A DNA stretch of 64,000 nt from Fodinibacter sp963811825 (lineage in GTDB: Bacteria; Actinomycetota; Actinomycetes; Actinomycetales; Dermatophilaceae), in the NCBI GenBank assembly GCA_963811825.1, contig CAWESS010000036.1:248001-312000 (forward strand), in the 5' to 3' direction. Below, in pieces: positions 24,455 through 32,624 of the stretch. Position numbers and translations under genes: made by a program. The notes under the pieces are model-generated. The model saw only the letters and a list, made by a program, of their open reading frames with translations, had not been told where the DNA came from and made no database searches. Position 1 is the first letter of the stretch. Every line of letters starts with the position of its first letter.

Positions 24455-26623
24455 TCAGTCGGGGCTGCCGGTCTCGAGCAGGCGCCGGAAGCCGGCCTCG
24501 TCGAGGATCGTCAGCCCGAGCTCGCGCGCCTTGTCCTCCTTGGTCCCGGCGTTCTCGCCGACGACGACGTAGTCGGTCTTCTTCGACACCGACCCCGAGG
24601 CCTTGCCGCCGCGGGACAGGATCGCCTCCTTGGTCTCGTCGCGCGAGAACCCCTCGAGCGACCCGGTGACGACGACGGTCAGCCCCGCCAGGGTCTGCGC
24701 CACCGACTCGTCACGCTCGTCGACCATCCGCACCCCGTCGGCCGCCCAGCGGTCGACGATCGCCACGTGCCACTCGTTGCCGGGCCGGTCGAACCAGTCG
24801 CGCACCGACTCGGCGATGACCGGTCCGACCCCCTCGACGGCGGCGAGCTCCTCGACCGAGGCGGCGCGAACGGCATCCATCGAACCCAGGTGCGCGGCCA
24901 GCGCCCGCGCGGCCGTCGGCCCGACGTGGCGGATGGACAGCGCGACGAGAACCCGCCACAGCGGCTGCTCCTTGGCCGACTCGAGGTTGGCCACGAGCTT
25001 GTGGCCGTTCGCCGAGAGCACGCGACCGTCGACGACCTCCTCCGGCGGGTCGGTCCTCTTCGCGACCCGGGTGTAGAGCGGCACGCGGGCGACGTCCTCG
25101 AGCGTCAGCGAGAACAGCCGCCCCTCGGTCGGCCCGGCGAGGTCGGGGTCTGCGGGGTCAGGGTCTTCGAGCACCCCCGACTCGAGCAGCGCGATCGAAC
25201 CCTCCCAACCCAGCGCCTCGATGTCGAAGGCGCCGCGCGACGCCAGCGCGAAGAGCCGCTCACGCAGCTGGCTCGGGCAGGACCGGGAGTTGGGGCAGCG
25301 GATGTCCTTGTCGCCCTCCTTCTCGGGCGCGAGCTCGGTGCCACACGACGGGCAGTGCGTCGGCATGACGAACTCGCGCTCGGTGCCGTCACGCAGGTCG
25401 ACGACCGGGCCGAGGATCTCGGGGATGACGTCACCCGCCTTGCGCAGCACGATGGTGTCGCCGATCAGCACACCCTTGCGCTTGACCTCGTCACCGTTGT
25501 GCAGGGTGGCCTGGGTGACCGTCGACCCCGCGACGACGACAGCCTCCATGACCCCGTACGGGGTGACCCGACCGGTGCGCCCGACGTTGACCGCGATGTC
25601 GAGGAGGCGCGTGTTCACCTCCTCGGGCGGGTACTTGTAGGCGATCGCCCACCGCGGCGCCCGCGACGTCGACCCGAGCTGGCGCTGCACCGAGACCTCG
25701 TCGACCTTGACGACGACCCCGTCGATGTCGTGGGCGTTGTCGTGCCGGTGCTCACCGGTGTGCACGATGAACGCGAGGACTTCGTCGACGGTGTCGAGCA
25801 CCCGCAGCTCGTCGGAGACGGGCAGCCCCCATTCCCGCATGCGGGTGTAGGCCTCGCTCTGCCTCGTCAGCTCGAGGCCTCGGTGCGCGCCGATGCCGTG
25901 CACGAGCATGCGCAGGTCGCGGGTCGCGGTCACCCGCGGGTCCTTCTGGCGCAGCGAACCGGCCGCCGTGTTGCGCGGGTTGGCGAACGGCGCCTTGCCT
26001 GCGGCGACGAGGCTGGCGTTGAGGTCGGCGAACGCCGCGAGCGGGAAGTAGACCTCACCGCGGATCTCGACGAGGTCGGGCACGTCGTCGCCACTCAGCC
26101 GCTCGGGTACGCCGGCGATGGTGCGGACGTTCAGGGTGACGTCCTCACCGGTGCGGCCGTCACCGCGCGTCAGCGCACGGGTGAGCCGGCCCCCTTCGTA
26201 CAGGAGGTTGATGGCCAGCCCGTCGATCTTCAGCTCGCAGAGGAAGTGGTGGGCCGCACCCCCGGCATCGCGCTCGACCCGAGCCGCCCAGGCCCGAACC
26301 TCGTCGGCGTCGAAGGCGTTGTCGAGGCTGAGCATGCGCTCGAGGTGGTCGACCGCCTGGAAGTCGGTGGAGAAGATCGCGCCGCCGACCTGCTGGGTCG
26401 GGCTGTCCGGGGTGCGCAGTGCGGGGTGCTCGTCCTCGAGCGCGGTCAACGACCGCATGAGGGCGTCGTACTCACCGTCACTGATCGTCGGCGAGTCCTT
26501 GACGTGGTACGCGAACTGGTGCGCGCGCGCCTGCTCGGCGAGGGTGACCCACTCGTGCCGGATCTCGTCGGGCACGTCCCCCTCGGGCAGCGGCGTGGCA
26601 GGGTCGGTCGGCGTCTGGCTCAC
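24455..26623 (-). CDS. ligA: NAD-dependent DNA ligase
   Basis: This enzyme seals nicks in replication and repair using NAD+. It has 722 residues. The Ia domain is at the N-terminus, and the adenylation motif CELKIDG contains the nucleophile K132. A Cys4 zinc finger (THCPSCG ... IRCPNSRSCPSQL) lies around residues 420-445, helix-hairpin-helix repeats follow, and a C-terminal BRCT domain runs from TVVVTGSLEGFSRDE to DEAGFRRLLE. The start is MSQTPTDPATP at 26623. It is a single gene, and its neighbourhood with gatCAB is conserved in actinobacteria. Confidence 0.97.
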   Translation of the reverse strand: MSQTPTDPATPLPEGDVPDEIRHEWVTLAEQARAHQFAYHVKDSPTISDGEYDALMRSLTALEDEHPALRTPDSPTQQVGGAIFSTDFQAVDHLERMLSLDNAFDADEVRAWAARVERDAGGAAHHFLCELKIDGLAINLLYEGGRLTRALTRGDGRTGEDVTLNVRTIAGVPERLSGDDVPDLVEIRGEVYFPLAAFADLNASLVAAGKAPFANPRNTAAGSLRQKDPRVTATRDLRMLVHGIGAHRGLELTRQSEAYTRMREWGLPVSDELRVLDTVDEVLAFIVHTGEHRHDNAHDIDGVVVKVDEVSVQRQLGSTSRAPRWAIAYKYPPEEVNTRLLDIAVNVGRTGRVTPYGVMEAVVVAGSTVTQATLHNGDEVKRKGVLIGDTIVLRKAGDVIPEILGPVVDLRDGTEREFVMPTHCPSCGTELAPEKEGDKDIRCPNSRSCPSQLRERLFALASRGAFDIEALGWEGSIALLESGVLEDPDPADPDLAGPTEGRLFSLTLEDVARVPLYTRVAKRTDPPEEVVDGRVLSANGHKLVANLESAKEQPLWRVLVALSIRHVGPTAARALAAHLGSMDAVRAASVEELAAVEGVGPVIAESVRDWFDRPGNEWHVAIVDRWAADGVRMVDERDESVAQTLAGLTVVVTGSLEGFSRDETKEAILSRGGKASGSVSKKTDYVVVGENAGTKEDKARELGLTILDEAGFRRLLETGSPD

Positions 26624-26652
26624 CCGCTCATCCTGCCGCAGGGCACCGACAG

Positions 26653-27117
26653 TCAGGCACGACGCGCGAGCAGCACGTCACGGGTGACCTCGAGCTGCCC
26701 GAGGTGCTGCGCGAGCTCTTCGTAGACGTGCAGCAGGACGTCCCCCTGGGTGGCGTCGAAGCCCGGGTGGTCCTCCGGCGGCGGCGGGTTCACGGGAGGA
26801 TGCCGCGGCGACGCGGCCCGCGCGTCGGCGTGGAGGCGGGCGCGCGCGGCATCCAGCAGTGCGAGCGCGTCGTCCACCGTGCCTATGGCGGCGAACTCGG
26901 CATCGCGGTCGCGCGGCACGACGATCCCGAGGTTGACCGTGCTCCCCCACCGAGAAATGACGCCCGCGGCGTGGGCGATGAGACCGGATGCCGTGTTCGC
27001 GCCGGGCACGTCGGCCGGCCTTTCGTTGACGAGGTCGTCACCGAGCTGGCGGGCGATGGCCGCGTAGCCGTCGAGCGCCTTGTCGCAGTAGGCGAGGTAC
27101 TCCTCGACGGTGATCAT
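26653..27117 (-). CDS. DinB-like/mycothiol-dependent-type four-helix protein
   Basis: The 154-residue protein resembles the DinB/maleylpyruvate-isomerase-N superfamily. These are four-helix metal-binding bundles often linked to bacillithiol or mycothiol transfer. Visible features are MITVEEYLAYCDKALDGY, TASGLIAHAAGVISRWG (one His ligand) and the C-terminal DVLLHVYEELAQHLGQLEVTRD (two His). This gives a plausible H...H-x7-H metal set. The ATG at 27117 overlaps the hydrolase stop by 4 nt once the hydrolase frame is corrected, so the pair is an operon. The specific reaction is unknown. Confidence 0.78.
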   Translation of the reverse strand: MITVEEYLAYCDKALDGYAAIARQLGDDLVNERPADVPGANTASGLIAHAAGVISRWGSTVNLGIVVPRDRDAEFAAIGTVDDALALLDAARARLHADARAASPRHPPVNPPPPEDHPGFDATQGDVLLHVYEELAQHLGQLEVTRDVLLARRA

Positions 27118-28033
27118 GCGCGACGCCCGCGAGCCGACCCGGCAGCACCGACCAGCGCCACGAGCCCGAGTCGGCGATCTCCCGGCTGGCCGCCCGGCCC
27201 TCGGGGGTCGGCAGCAGGGGGTAGTCGTGGATGGCACCGTCCTCGACGTGCAGCGCAAAGGCCGCGCCGACCGGCATCCGGCGTTCGAGCTCGCGGCAGT
27301 CGGGCAGCGTGATGTCGCGCGTGCCGACCCAGACCTCGACCGGAGGCAGGTCGGTGAGGACCCCGAACAGCGGGCTGACGCGTGGGTCGTCGAGCGCGAG
27401 GTCGCCGGCCCACGACTGCGCGATCGGGTGCAGGCCCGCCCGGGTGAGCCAGGGGTCGGTGCGCTCGACGGCGTCCACGGCGGGGTTGGACATCGTGAGG
27501 TCGATCCAGGGCGCGATCAGGAGAAGCCCGACCAGGCCCTCGCGAACCTGCGGCCGAGCCTGCTGGGCAGCCACGAGGGCGAGCCCGGCGCCGGCCGAGT
27601 CGCCGAGGAGCACGCACGGGCGGCCCTGTGCGACAACGGTGTCCACGACCTCCCCCACGAGCGCGACCGCCTCGACAGCCGTGCTGTGGGGTGCGAGACC
27701 GTAGATCGGGACGTGGACCTCCAGCCCCGTCTGCTCGGCGAGCGCCGCGGCGAACGCCCACTGCTGCTCGACGATCTCGTTCGTGTACGCGCCTCCGTGG
27801 AGGTAGACGACCACCCCCTCGGATGCCGTCGCGCCTCGCCGCCGCAGGACGTGCACGTCGCGCCCCTGCACCTGGTGGGTCGTCACCTCACACGCCGCCA
27901 GCACCTTCGGCGGTGGGTCGGAGGGGCCCTTCGCGGAGTGCAGGAACGCGATGCCCGCCTCGCGGGTGGCGTAGCGCTTCTTGCGCGTCAGGCGCACGTA
28001 GAGCGCGACACCACGCATCTGCCAACTCGCCAC
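27114..28033 (-). CDS. Alpha/beta hydrolase, HSL-like (apparent frameshift near 27170)
   Basis: This carboxylesterase/lipase-type alpha/beta hydrolase has the oxyanion motif VVYLHGGAYTNE, the nucleophile elbow LLGDSAGAGLAL, and the late His in AIHDYPLLPTPEGRAA. After REIAD the open frame continues as low-complexity sequence overlapping the next gene by 80 nt. Another frame instead reads LGLVALVGAAGSARGRRA and stops at 27114 with a clean ATGA overlap. One missing base near 27166-27172 explains it. I start at the GTG at 28033 because TAGGGT lies 6 nt upstream, a leaderless geometry. A GTG at 28039 is also in frame. The substrate is unknown. Confidence 0.82.
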
Positions 28034-28039
28034 GGCCAC

Positions 28040-28049
28040 ACCCTAGCCT
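28040..28049. promoter_or_regulatory. Overlapping divergent -10 boxes
   Basis: The decamer ACCCTAGCCT contains TAGGGT on the minus strand (28040-28045), 6 nt before the hydrolase GTG. It also contains TAGCCT on the plus strand (28044-28049), serving the acyl-CoA ligase with a leader of about 40 nt. The two boxes share the central TA. Confidence 0.5.
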
Positions 28050-28098
28050 CGTGCGAACATGGACCCGCCGCCAGTGACGCCGGACCAAGGAGCCCCCG

Positions 28099-29595
28099 AT
28101 GACCAACCTCGCGACCAACCTCACGAGCACCGCAACGACGTACCCCGAGCAGGACGCGCTGCGGATCAACGGCCAGGGGGTGACCTACGCGCAGCTGCAC
28201 GGCATGGCCGCCACGATCGCGGGGACGTTGCGCGCCAACGGGGTCGAGCCGGGCGACCGGGTCGCGCTGATCCTGCCCAACGTGCCGGCCTTCCCCGTCA
28301 TCTACTGGGGCGTCCTGCTCGCGGGCGGCACCGTCGTGCCGATGAACCCGCTGCTCAAGGCCGGCGAGATCGACTACTTCTTCACCGACTCCGGCGCCAA
28401 GCTCGCCTTCGTGTGGCCCGACTTCGTGCCCGAGGCCACCAAGGGCGCGCAGAACAGCGGCACGCGGATCATCGAGTGCGGCCCGATGGGCCCGGTGGCC
28501 GGCTCCTTCGAGGGCGGCGACCCGATCGCGCAGCCCCACGAGCGCGCCGACGACGACACCGCGATCATCCTCTACACGTCCGGCACGACCGGCCGGCCCA
28601 AGGGCGCCGAGCTCACCCACTCCAACATCCACCTCAACGCGATGCGCTCGGCCCAGGTGATCCAGCAGATGACGACCGAGGACATCGTCATGGGCTGCCT
28701 GCCGCTCTTCCACGTCTTCGGTCTCGTCGTCGGCCTCAACGCCGCGACCGTCGCCGGCGCCTCGCTCGCCCTCATCCCGCGCTTCGACCCGGCCGCGGCG
28801 ATCGAGGTCATCGAGAAGGAGCGGGTCACGATCATGCAGGGGGTTCCGACGATGTACGCCGCGATCCTCAACCACCCGGCATCCGACGGCATGGACGCGT
28901 CGTCACTGCGCACCTGCGCGTCCGGCGGTTCGGCGATGCCGCTCGAGGTGATGCGTTCCTTCGAGGAGAAGTTCGGCTGCATGATCCTCGAGGGCTACGG
29001 CCTGTCCGAGACCTCACCCGTGGCGTCGTTCAACATGCCGACGATGGAGCGCAAGCCGGGCACGATCGGCGTGGCCATCCCCGGCTGCGAGATGAAGTGC
29101 GTCGACCTCGACGGCAACGAGGTTCCCGTCGGCGAGGTCGGCGAGATCGCCATCCGCGGCGACAACGTCATGAAGGGCTACTGGAACAAGCCCGAGGCCA
29201 CCGCGGAGGCCATCCCGGACGGCTGGTTCCGCACCGGCGACCTCGCGACGATGGACGACGAGGGCTACTTCACGATCGTCGACCGCAAGAAGGACATGAT
29301 CCTGCGCGGCGGCATGAACGTGTACCCGCGCGAGGTCGAGGAGTGCATCTACACCCACCCCGACGTCCTCGAGGTCGCCGTCGTCGGGATCCCTGACGAG
29401 CTCTACGGCGAGCAGGTCGGTGCGGCCGTCGCGCTGCGCGAGGGCTCGACCGCGACCCCGCAGGACATCATCGACTTCGCCAAGGAGCGCATCGCGGCCT
29501 ACAAGTACCCGCGCACGGTGTGGGTCGTCTCCGAGCTGCCCAAGGGGCCGACCGGCAAGATCCTGCGCCGCGAGGTGCACGCACCCGCCGAGTGA
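28099..29595 (+). CDS. Long-chain acyl-CoA synthetase (AMP-forming)
   Basis: This enzyme activates fatty or related carboxylic acids to acyl-CoA through an acyl-adenylate. It has 498 residues. The ANL-superfamily P-loop is YTSGTTGRPKGAE around residues 156-168. GYGLSETSP is the A5-like motif, RTGDLATMDDEGYF is A7 and DRKKDMILRGGMNVYP the hinge. The C-terminal catalytic Lys is in PTGKILRRE. The start ATG at 28099 has AAGGAG about 8 nt upstream. It is likely monocistronic, and the fatty-acid theme recurs with etfAB and the hydratase 10 kb away. Confidence 0.93.
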   Translation: MTNLATNLTSTATTYPEQDALRINGQGVTYAQLHGMAATIAGTLRANGVEPGDRVALILPNVPAFPVIYWGVLLAGGTVVPMNPLLKAGEIDYFFTDSGAKLAFVWPDFVPEATKGAQNSGTRIIECGPMGPVAGSFEGGDPIAQPHERADDDTAIILYTSGTTGRPKGAELTHSNIHLNAMRSAQVIQQMTTEDIVMGCLPLFHVFGLVVGLNAATVAGASLALIPRFDPAAAIEVIEKERVTIMQGVPTMYAAILNHPASDGMDASSLRTCASGGSAMPLEVMRSFEEKFGCMILEGYGLSETSPVASFNMPTMERKPGTIGVAIPGCEMKCVDLDGNEVPVGEVGEIAIRGDNVMKGYWNKPEATAEAIPDGWFRTGDLATMDDEGYFTIVDRKKDMILRGGMNVYPREVEECIYTHPDVLEVAVVGIPDELYGEQVGAAVALREGSTATPQDIIDFAKERIAAYKYPRTVWVVSELPKGPTGKILRREVHAPAE

Positions 29596-29601
29596 GCGCC
29601 C

Positions 29602-30592
29602 TCACCGGGCCGTCGTCGGCACCTCGGCCACGTCGGATGCCGTGGCCTCCGACGTCGGTCGGCTCGCCGGGCGCTGGTTGATGACCAGGGCCGCACCGAG
29701 CACGATCGCGAAGCCGACGAGCTGCCAGGGCCCGAGGTGCTCACCGAGCACCAGCACGCCGAGCGCCACCGAGACGACGGGGATGAGGTAGGTGATCGTC
29801 GAGCCGATCACCGGCCCGGCCCCGCGCACGACGTCGAACTGGAGCATGTAGGCGAAGCCGGTTCCGACGACGCCCAGGGCCAGCGTGCACACCAGCGGGC
29901 AGCCACGGCCAGTCACCGGCACCCGCAGCGTCGTACGCCCAGATGGCGGCGAGGCCTTCGGGCTGCAGCAGGGCCCACGTGATGACGAAGGGCACCATGA
30001 GCACCAGGCCGCTGGTCAAGGTGGCGGTCGGCTGCGAGAGCCCGCCGAGGTCGACCGTGCTGAGGAAACGGCGGTTGTACGTCCAGCCGATGCCGTAGCT
30101 CGCACCGCCGATGAGTGCCATCGAGAACCCGACGAGGTCGGGCCGGTCGGTGGCCGTCCACGGCTGCATGATCGTGACCACGCCGAGGAACCCGATGAGC
30201 ACGGCGGCCAACCGACGCCCGGTGACGCGCTCCCCCGGCAGGATCGCCATGGTCGCGAGCACGGCCACGATCGGTGTCGTGGCGTTTCCGATGCCCGCCA
30301 GGGCCGAGCTGATCCGGGTCTCGGAGAGGGCGAAGAGGGTGAACGGCAACGCGCCGAGGAAGAACCCGCACACGAGGAGGTGCCCCCAGACGCGCCACCC
30401 CGTCGGCAACCGGCCCCCACCAGCGAAGAGAAGGGCCAGCAGCACCACCGCCCCGGACAGGATGCGCAGTGCGGAGATCTGCACCGGCCCCATGGCCTCG
30501 AGCCCGATCTTCATGAGCAGGAAGCTCGACCCCCAGATCAGGACGAGCGCCAGGTACTTGGCCTGCCAGGGAACACGCGGTTGGGCCTTCAC
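29602..30592 (-). CDS. EamA/DMT-family exporter (apparent frameshift near 29895)
   Basis: This drug/metabolite-transporter-type protein of about 330 residues has ten predicted helices in two EamA repeats. Frame one covers KYLALVLIWGSSFLLMKIGLEAMGP through WAYDAAGAGDWPW. The rest (LVCTLALGVVGTGFAYMLQFDVV...ITYLIPVVSVALGVLVLGEHL) is in another frame. The junction is at 29893-29902, where one extra base in CTGCCCGCTG would explain it. The GTG at 30592 overlaps the core-MetE gene by 4 nt. As the last gene of an operon with a methionine-synthase-like enzyme and a flavin-binding protein, it may export an amino acid or vitamin-like compound. That is inference. Confidence 0.85.
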
Positions 30593-31587
30593 GCCGGGAC
30601 CTCCTCGCCGAGACGGCGCGCGGTGTCGAGCGCCATCCGGACAACGCGCTGGGCCCCCTCGGGTGTGAGCCCGGCCAGCCCGCAGGCCGGTGAGACGACG
30701 AGCCCGGTGAGCGCCGCCGCCGACAGCCCGGCCCGCTCGAAGCCCTCGAGGACGAGCGCCCGCGCACCCTGGTCGGTGCCCGTGCCGTCGGTCGGCAGGC
30801 ACCCGGCATACAGCCCGGTGCCGGCCTCGAGGGTGGCCGCGATCGACTCCCAGCGGGCCGGGGTGGCGGCGGTGACGTCGATGGCGAGCGCCCCGGCACC
30901 CGTGGCGCGCAGCAGCGGCAGCGGTGCAGCGGGGTGGCAGCAGTGCACGACGGTGTCGCCGGTGTGTGCCGCGAGCACCCGCTCCAGGCCCCGCATGACG
31001 TCGTGCGGGTCGATGGCCCGCACCCGCCCGTAGCCCGACGACGTCGGCAGCGAACCCTCGAGCACGGCCGGCAGCGACGGCTCGTCGACCTGGAGCACGA
31101 CGTCGGCGCCGGGCACGAGCCGCCGCACGTCGGAGACGTAACCCTGGATGCCGTCCGCGAGCGACGCGATGAGCTCACTGACGGCGCCGGGGTCGGACAC
31201 GACCCGCTCGCCGCGGTTGAGTCGCAGCGAGGCCGCGAGGGTCCACGGGCCGGCAACCTGCACCTTCAGCTGCCCCACGTAGCCGTCGTACGCCTCGGCG
31301 AGCTCGTCGAGGTCCTCGCGGTGCAGGGACGCCGTGCGGCCGGCATCGCGCCCCGGGCGGTCGACGAGCCGCCACCCGCTGGGCTGCAGGTCGACGGGCA
31401 GGTCGACGAGCAGGCCGGCGGCCCGGCCGATGATGTCCGCGCCCGGACCGCGCGCCGGGGTCTCGGGCAGGTGCGGCAGTCCCTCGCCGTCACCGGCGAG
31501 CAGCAGGTCACGCACGGTGCGCACGGCCTCGCGCACCGACGTTCCGGGCCAGGAGCCGATTCCGGTGGCGCGTACGGGCACGGTCAT
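30589..31587 (-). CDS. Core-MetE-like cobalamin-independent methionine synthase
   Basis: This 332-residue protein corresponds to the catalytic C-terminal barrel of MetE alone. It begins VRATGIGSWPGTSVREA. Zinc-ligand candidates are His and Cys in VVHCCHPAAPLP and the late Cys in VVSPACGLAGL. VLQVDEPSLP is the conserved acidic loop. Full MetE is over 700 residues, so this is a stand-alone core enzyme as seen in many actinobacteria, where the methyl donor is not folate polyglutamate as in MetE. It lies in an operon: the ATG at 31587 overlaps the upstream flavin protein (ATGA) and its stop overlaps the exporter start (GTGA). Confidence 0.83.
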   Translation of the reverse strand: MTVPVRATGIGSWPGTSVREAVRTVRDLLLAGDGEGLPHLPETPARGPGADIIGRAAGLLVDLPVDLQPSGWRLVDRPGRDAGRTASLHREDLDELAEAYDGYVGQLKVQVAGPWTLAASLRLNRGERVVSDPGAVSELIASLADGIQGYVSDVRRLVPGADVVLQVDEPSLPAVLEGSLPTSSGYGRVRAIDPHDVMRGLERVLAAHTGDTVVHCCHPAAPLPLLRATGAGALAIDVTAATPARWESIAATLEAGTGLYAGCLPTDGTGTDQGARALVLEGFERAGLSAAALTGLVVSPACGLAGLTPEGAQRVVRMALDTARRLGEEVPA

Positions 31588-32507
31588 CGGCCGACCCGCT
31601 CGGCGAACGCCGTGACGGATGCCGGCACCGGCGTTCCTGCCTCGACCGACCACGGCGCCGGCTCGGGCTCACCCGCGACGACCCGCAGGGGGACGACCCC
31701 CGACCACGCGTCGGTCTGCTCGTCAGGCGCCGAGGCGCCACCCGAGCGCACCTTGAGCACCCAGCGGCCGTCGGCGATGGGCAGCGACATCGACAGCGTT
31801 GCCGCGACCTCCTTGGCGGTCATCGCCCGCACCTCCGCGGTGCGGCCGGGGATGAGCCGTTCGGAGATGCGCTCGAGCGAGGAGGTGCGGTCGTCGCCGG
31901 TGAGCGGGGTCAGCTCGCCGTGGATCACGGCGGAGCGGTAGTTGGCCGAGGAGTCGAACGTCGTGTGCGCGACGACGAGGCCGTCGACGACGGTGACGCA
32001 GAGGGCCGCAGGGGCGCCCGCCGCGACGTGACGCAACGCGCCCGCACCCGTCGAGCCGTGCAGGAGGACCCGGTCGCCGTCGCGCGCGAAGAGCATGGGA
32101 ACGACCCACGGCCGCCCGTCCACGACCGTGGACAACGTGCCGGTGAGCACCTCGTCGAGCAGCGCGTCGAGCTCCGCGCGTTCGGTGCGGGCCCGCTCGC
32201 TGAGGCGACGCAGCCGCTCCGGCGGGGCGCCGGCATCCACGCTCGCCCGCCCGGCGTACCCCGGCCCGGGGCACTCCCCCGCCGAGACGACGCGGGTCGT
32301 CGACGCGGGGTGACGCACGAGGGACTCGCCCACGCGGGTCGGACGGGGCATCAGGGTGCCGCCGCAGTTCGGGCAGGCCCGCTCGAGGTGCTCGGCGCAC
32401 CCGGAGCAGAAGGTGCACTCGAACGAGCAGACCACCGCGCCGACCTCGGCCGCGGGCAGGTCGACGTCGCAGCACTCGCACCCAGGTCGCATCTCCAGCC
32501 CACTCAC
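31584..32507 (-). CDS. DUF1272 zinc domain fused to PNPOx-like flavin-binding domain
   Basis: Residues 1-60 form a cysteine-rich DUF1272 module: MRPGCECCDVDLP, then VCSFECTFCSGCAEHLERACPNCGG, eight or more Cys expected to bind zinc. From about residue 95 on it is a pyridoxamine-5'-phosphate-oxidase-like split-barrel of the Pyridox_ox_2 type (ERARTERAELDALLDEVLTGTLSTVVDGRPWVVPMLF, NYRSAVIHGELTPL). These are normally separate small proteins. I take the GTG at 32507 because AGAGAGG lies at the right distance and the domain starts directly after it. The ATG at 32576 would add 23 unsupported residues. It heads the operon with core-MetE and the EamA exporter and faces a MocR regulator. Confidence 0.82.
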   Translation of the reverse strand: MSGLEMRPGCECCDVDLPAAEVGAVVCSFECTFCSGCAEHLERACPNCGGTLMPRPTRVGESLVRHPASTTRVVSAGECPGPGYAGRASVDAGAPPERLRRLSERARTERAELDALLDEVLTGTLSTVVDGRPWVVPMLFARDGDRVLLHGSTGAGALRHVAAGAPAALCVTVVDGLVVAHTTFDSSANYRSAVIHGELTPLTGDDRTSSLERISERLIPGRTAEVRAMTAKEVAATLSMSLPIADGRWVLKVRSGGASAPDEQTDAWSGVVPLRVVAGEPEPAPWSVEAGTPVPASVTAFAERVGR

Positions 32508-32590
32508 CGCGTCATCCTCTCTCGGGGCCCCGACAGGGGCATCATCGGACCATCCCACCGCATCAAAGTGGCCCATGCCGAGATCCAGTC

Positions 32591-32618
32591 GGTCCCGAAA
32601 TCACAGGACCAGTATAGT
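32591..32618 (+). promoter_or_regulatory. mocR leaderless promoter with GGTCC/GGACC inverted sites
   Basis: TATAGT at 32613-32618 is an excellent -10 located 6 nt before the ATG, so the transcript is probably leaderless. Just upstream, GGTCC (32591) and GGACC (32606) form an inverted pair 15 bp apart, and another GGACC lies at 32547. These are candidate MocR-binding half-sites covering both divergent promoters. Confidence 0.5.
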
Positions 32619-32624
32619 TCCGGG

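Noticed and set aside
24455..26725. Long plus-strand frame opposite ligA
   Set aside because: Mirror of the ligase reading frame. No motif or start signal supports it.
27038..27113. Hydrolase frame continuing into the DinB-like gene
   Set aside because: The continuation is low-complexity and overlaps 80 nt of the next gene. The alternative frame gives a plausible C-terminus with an ATGA overlap.
32508..32576. Upstream ATG extension of the DUF1272-flavin protein
   Set aside because: The extra 23 residues do not resemble the domain. The GTG at 32507 has the better ribosome site and begins right at the Cys-rich motif.
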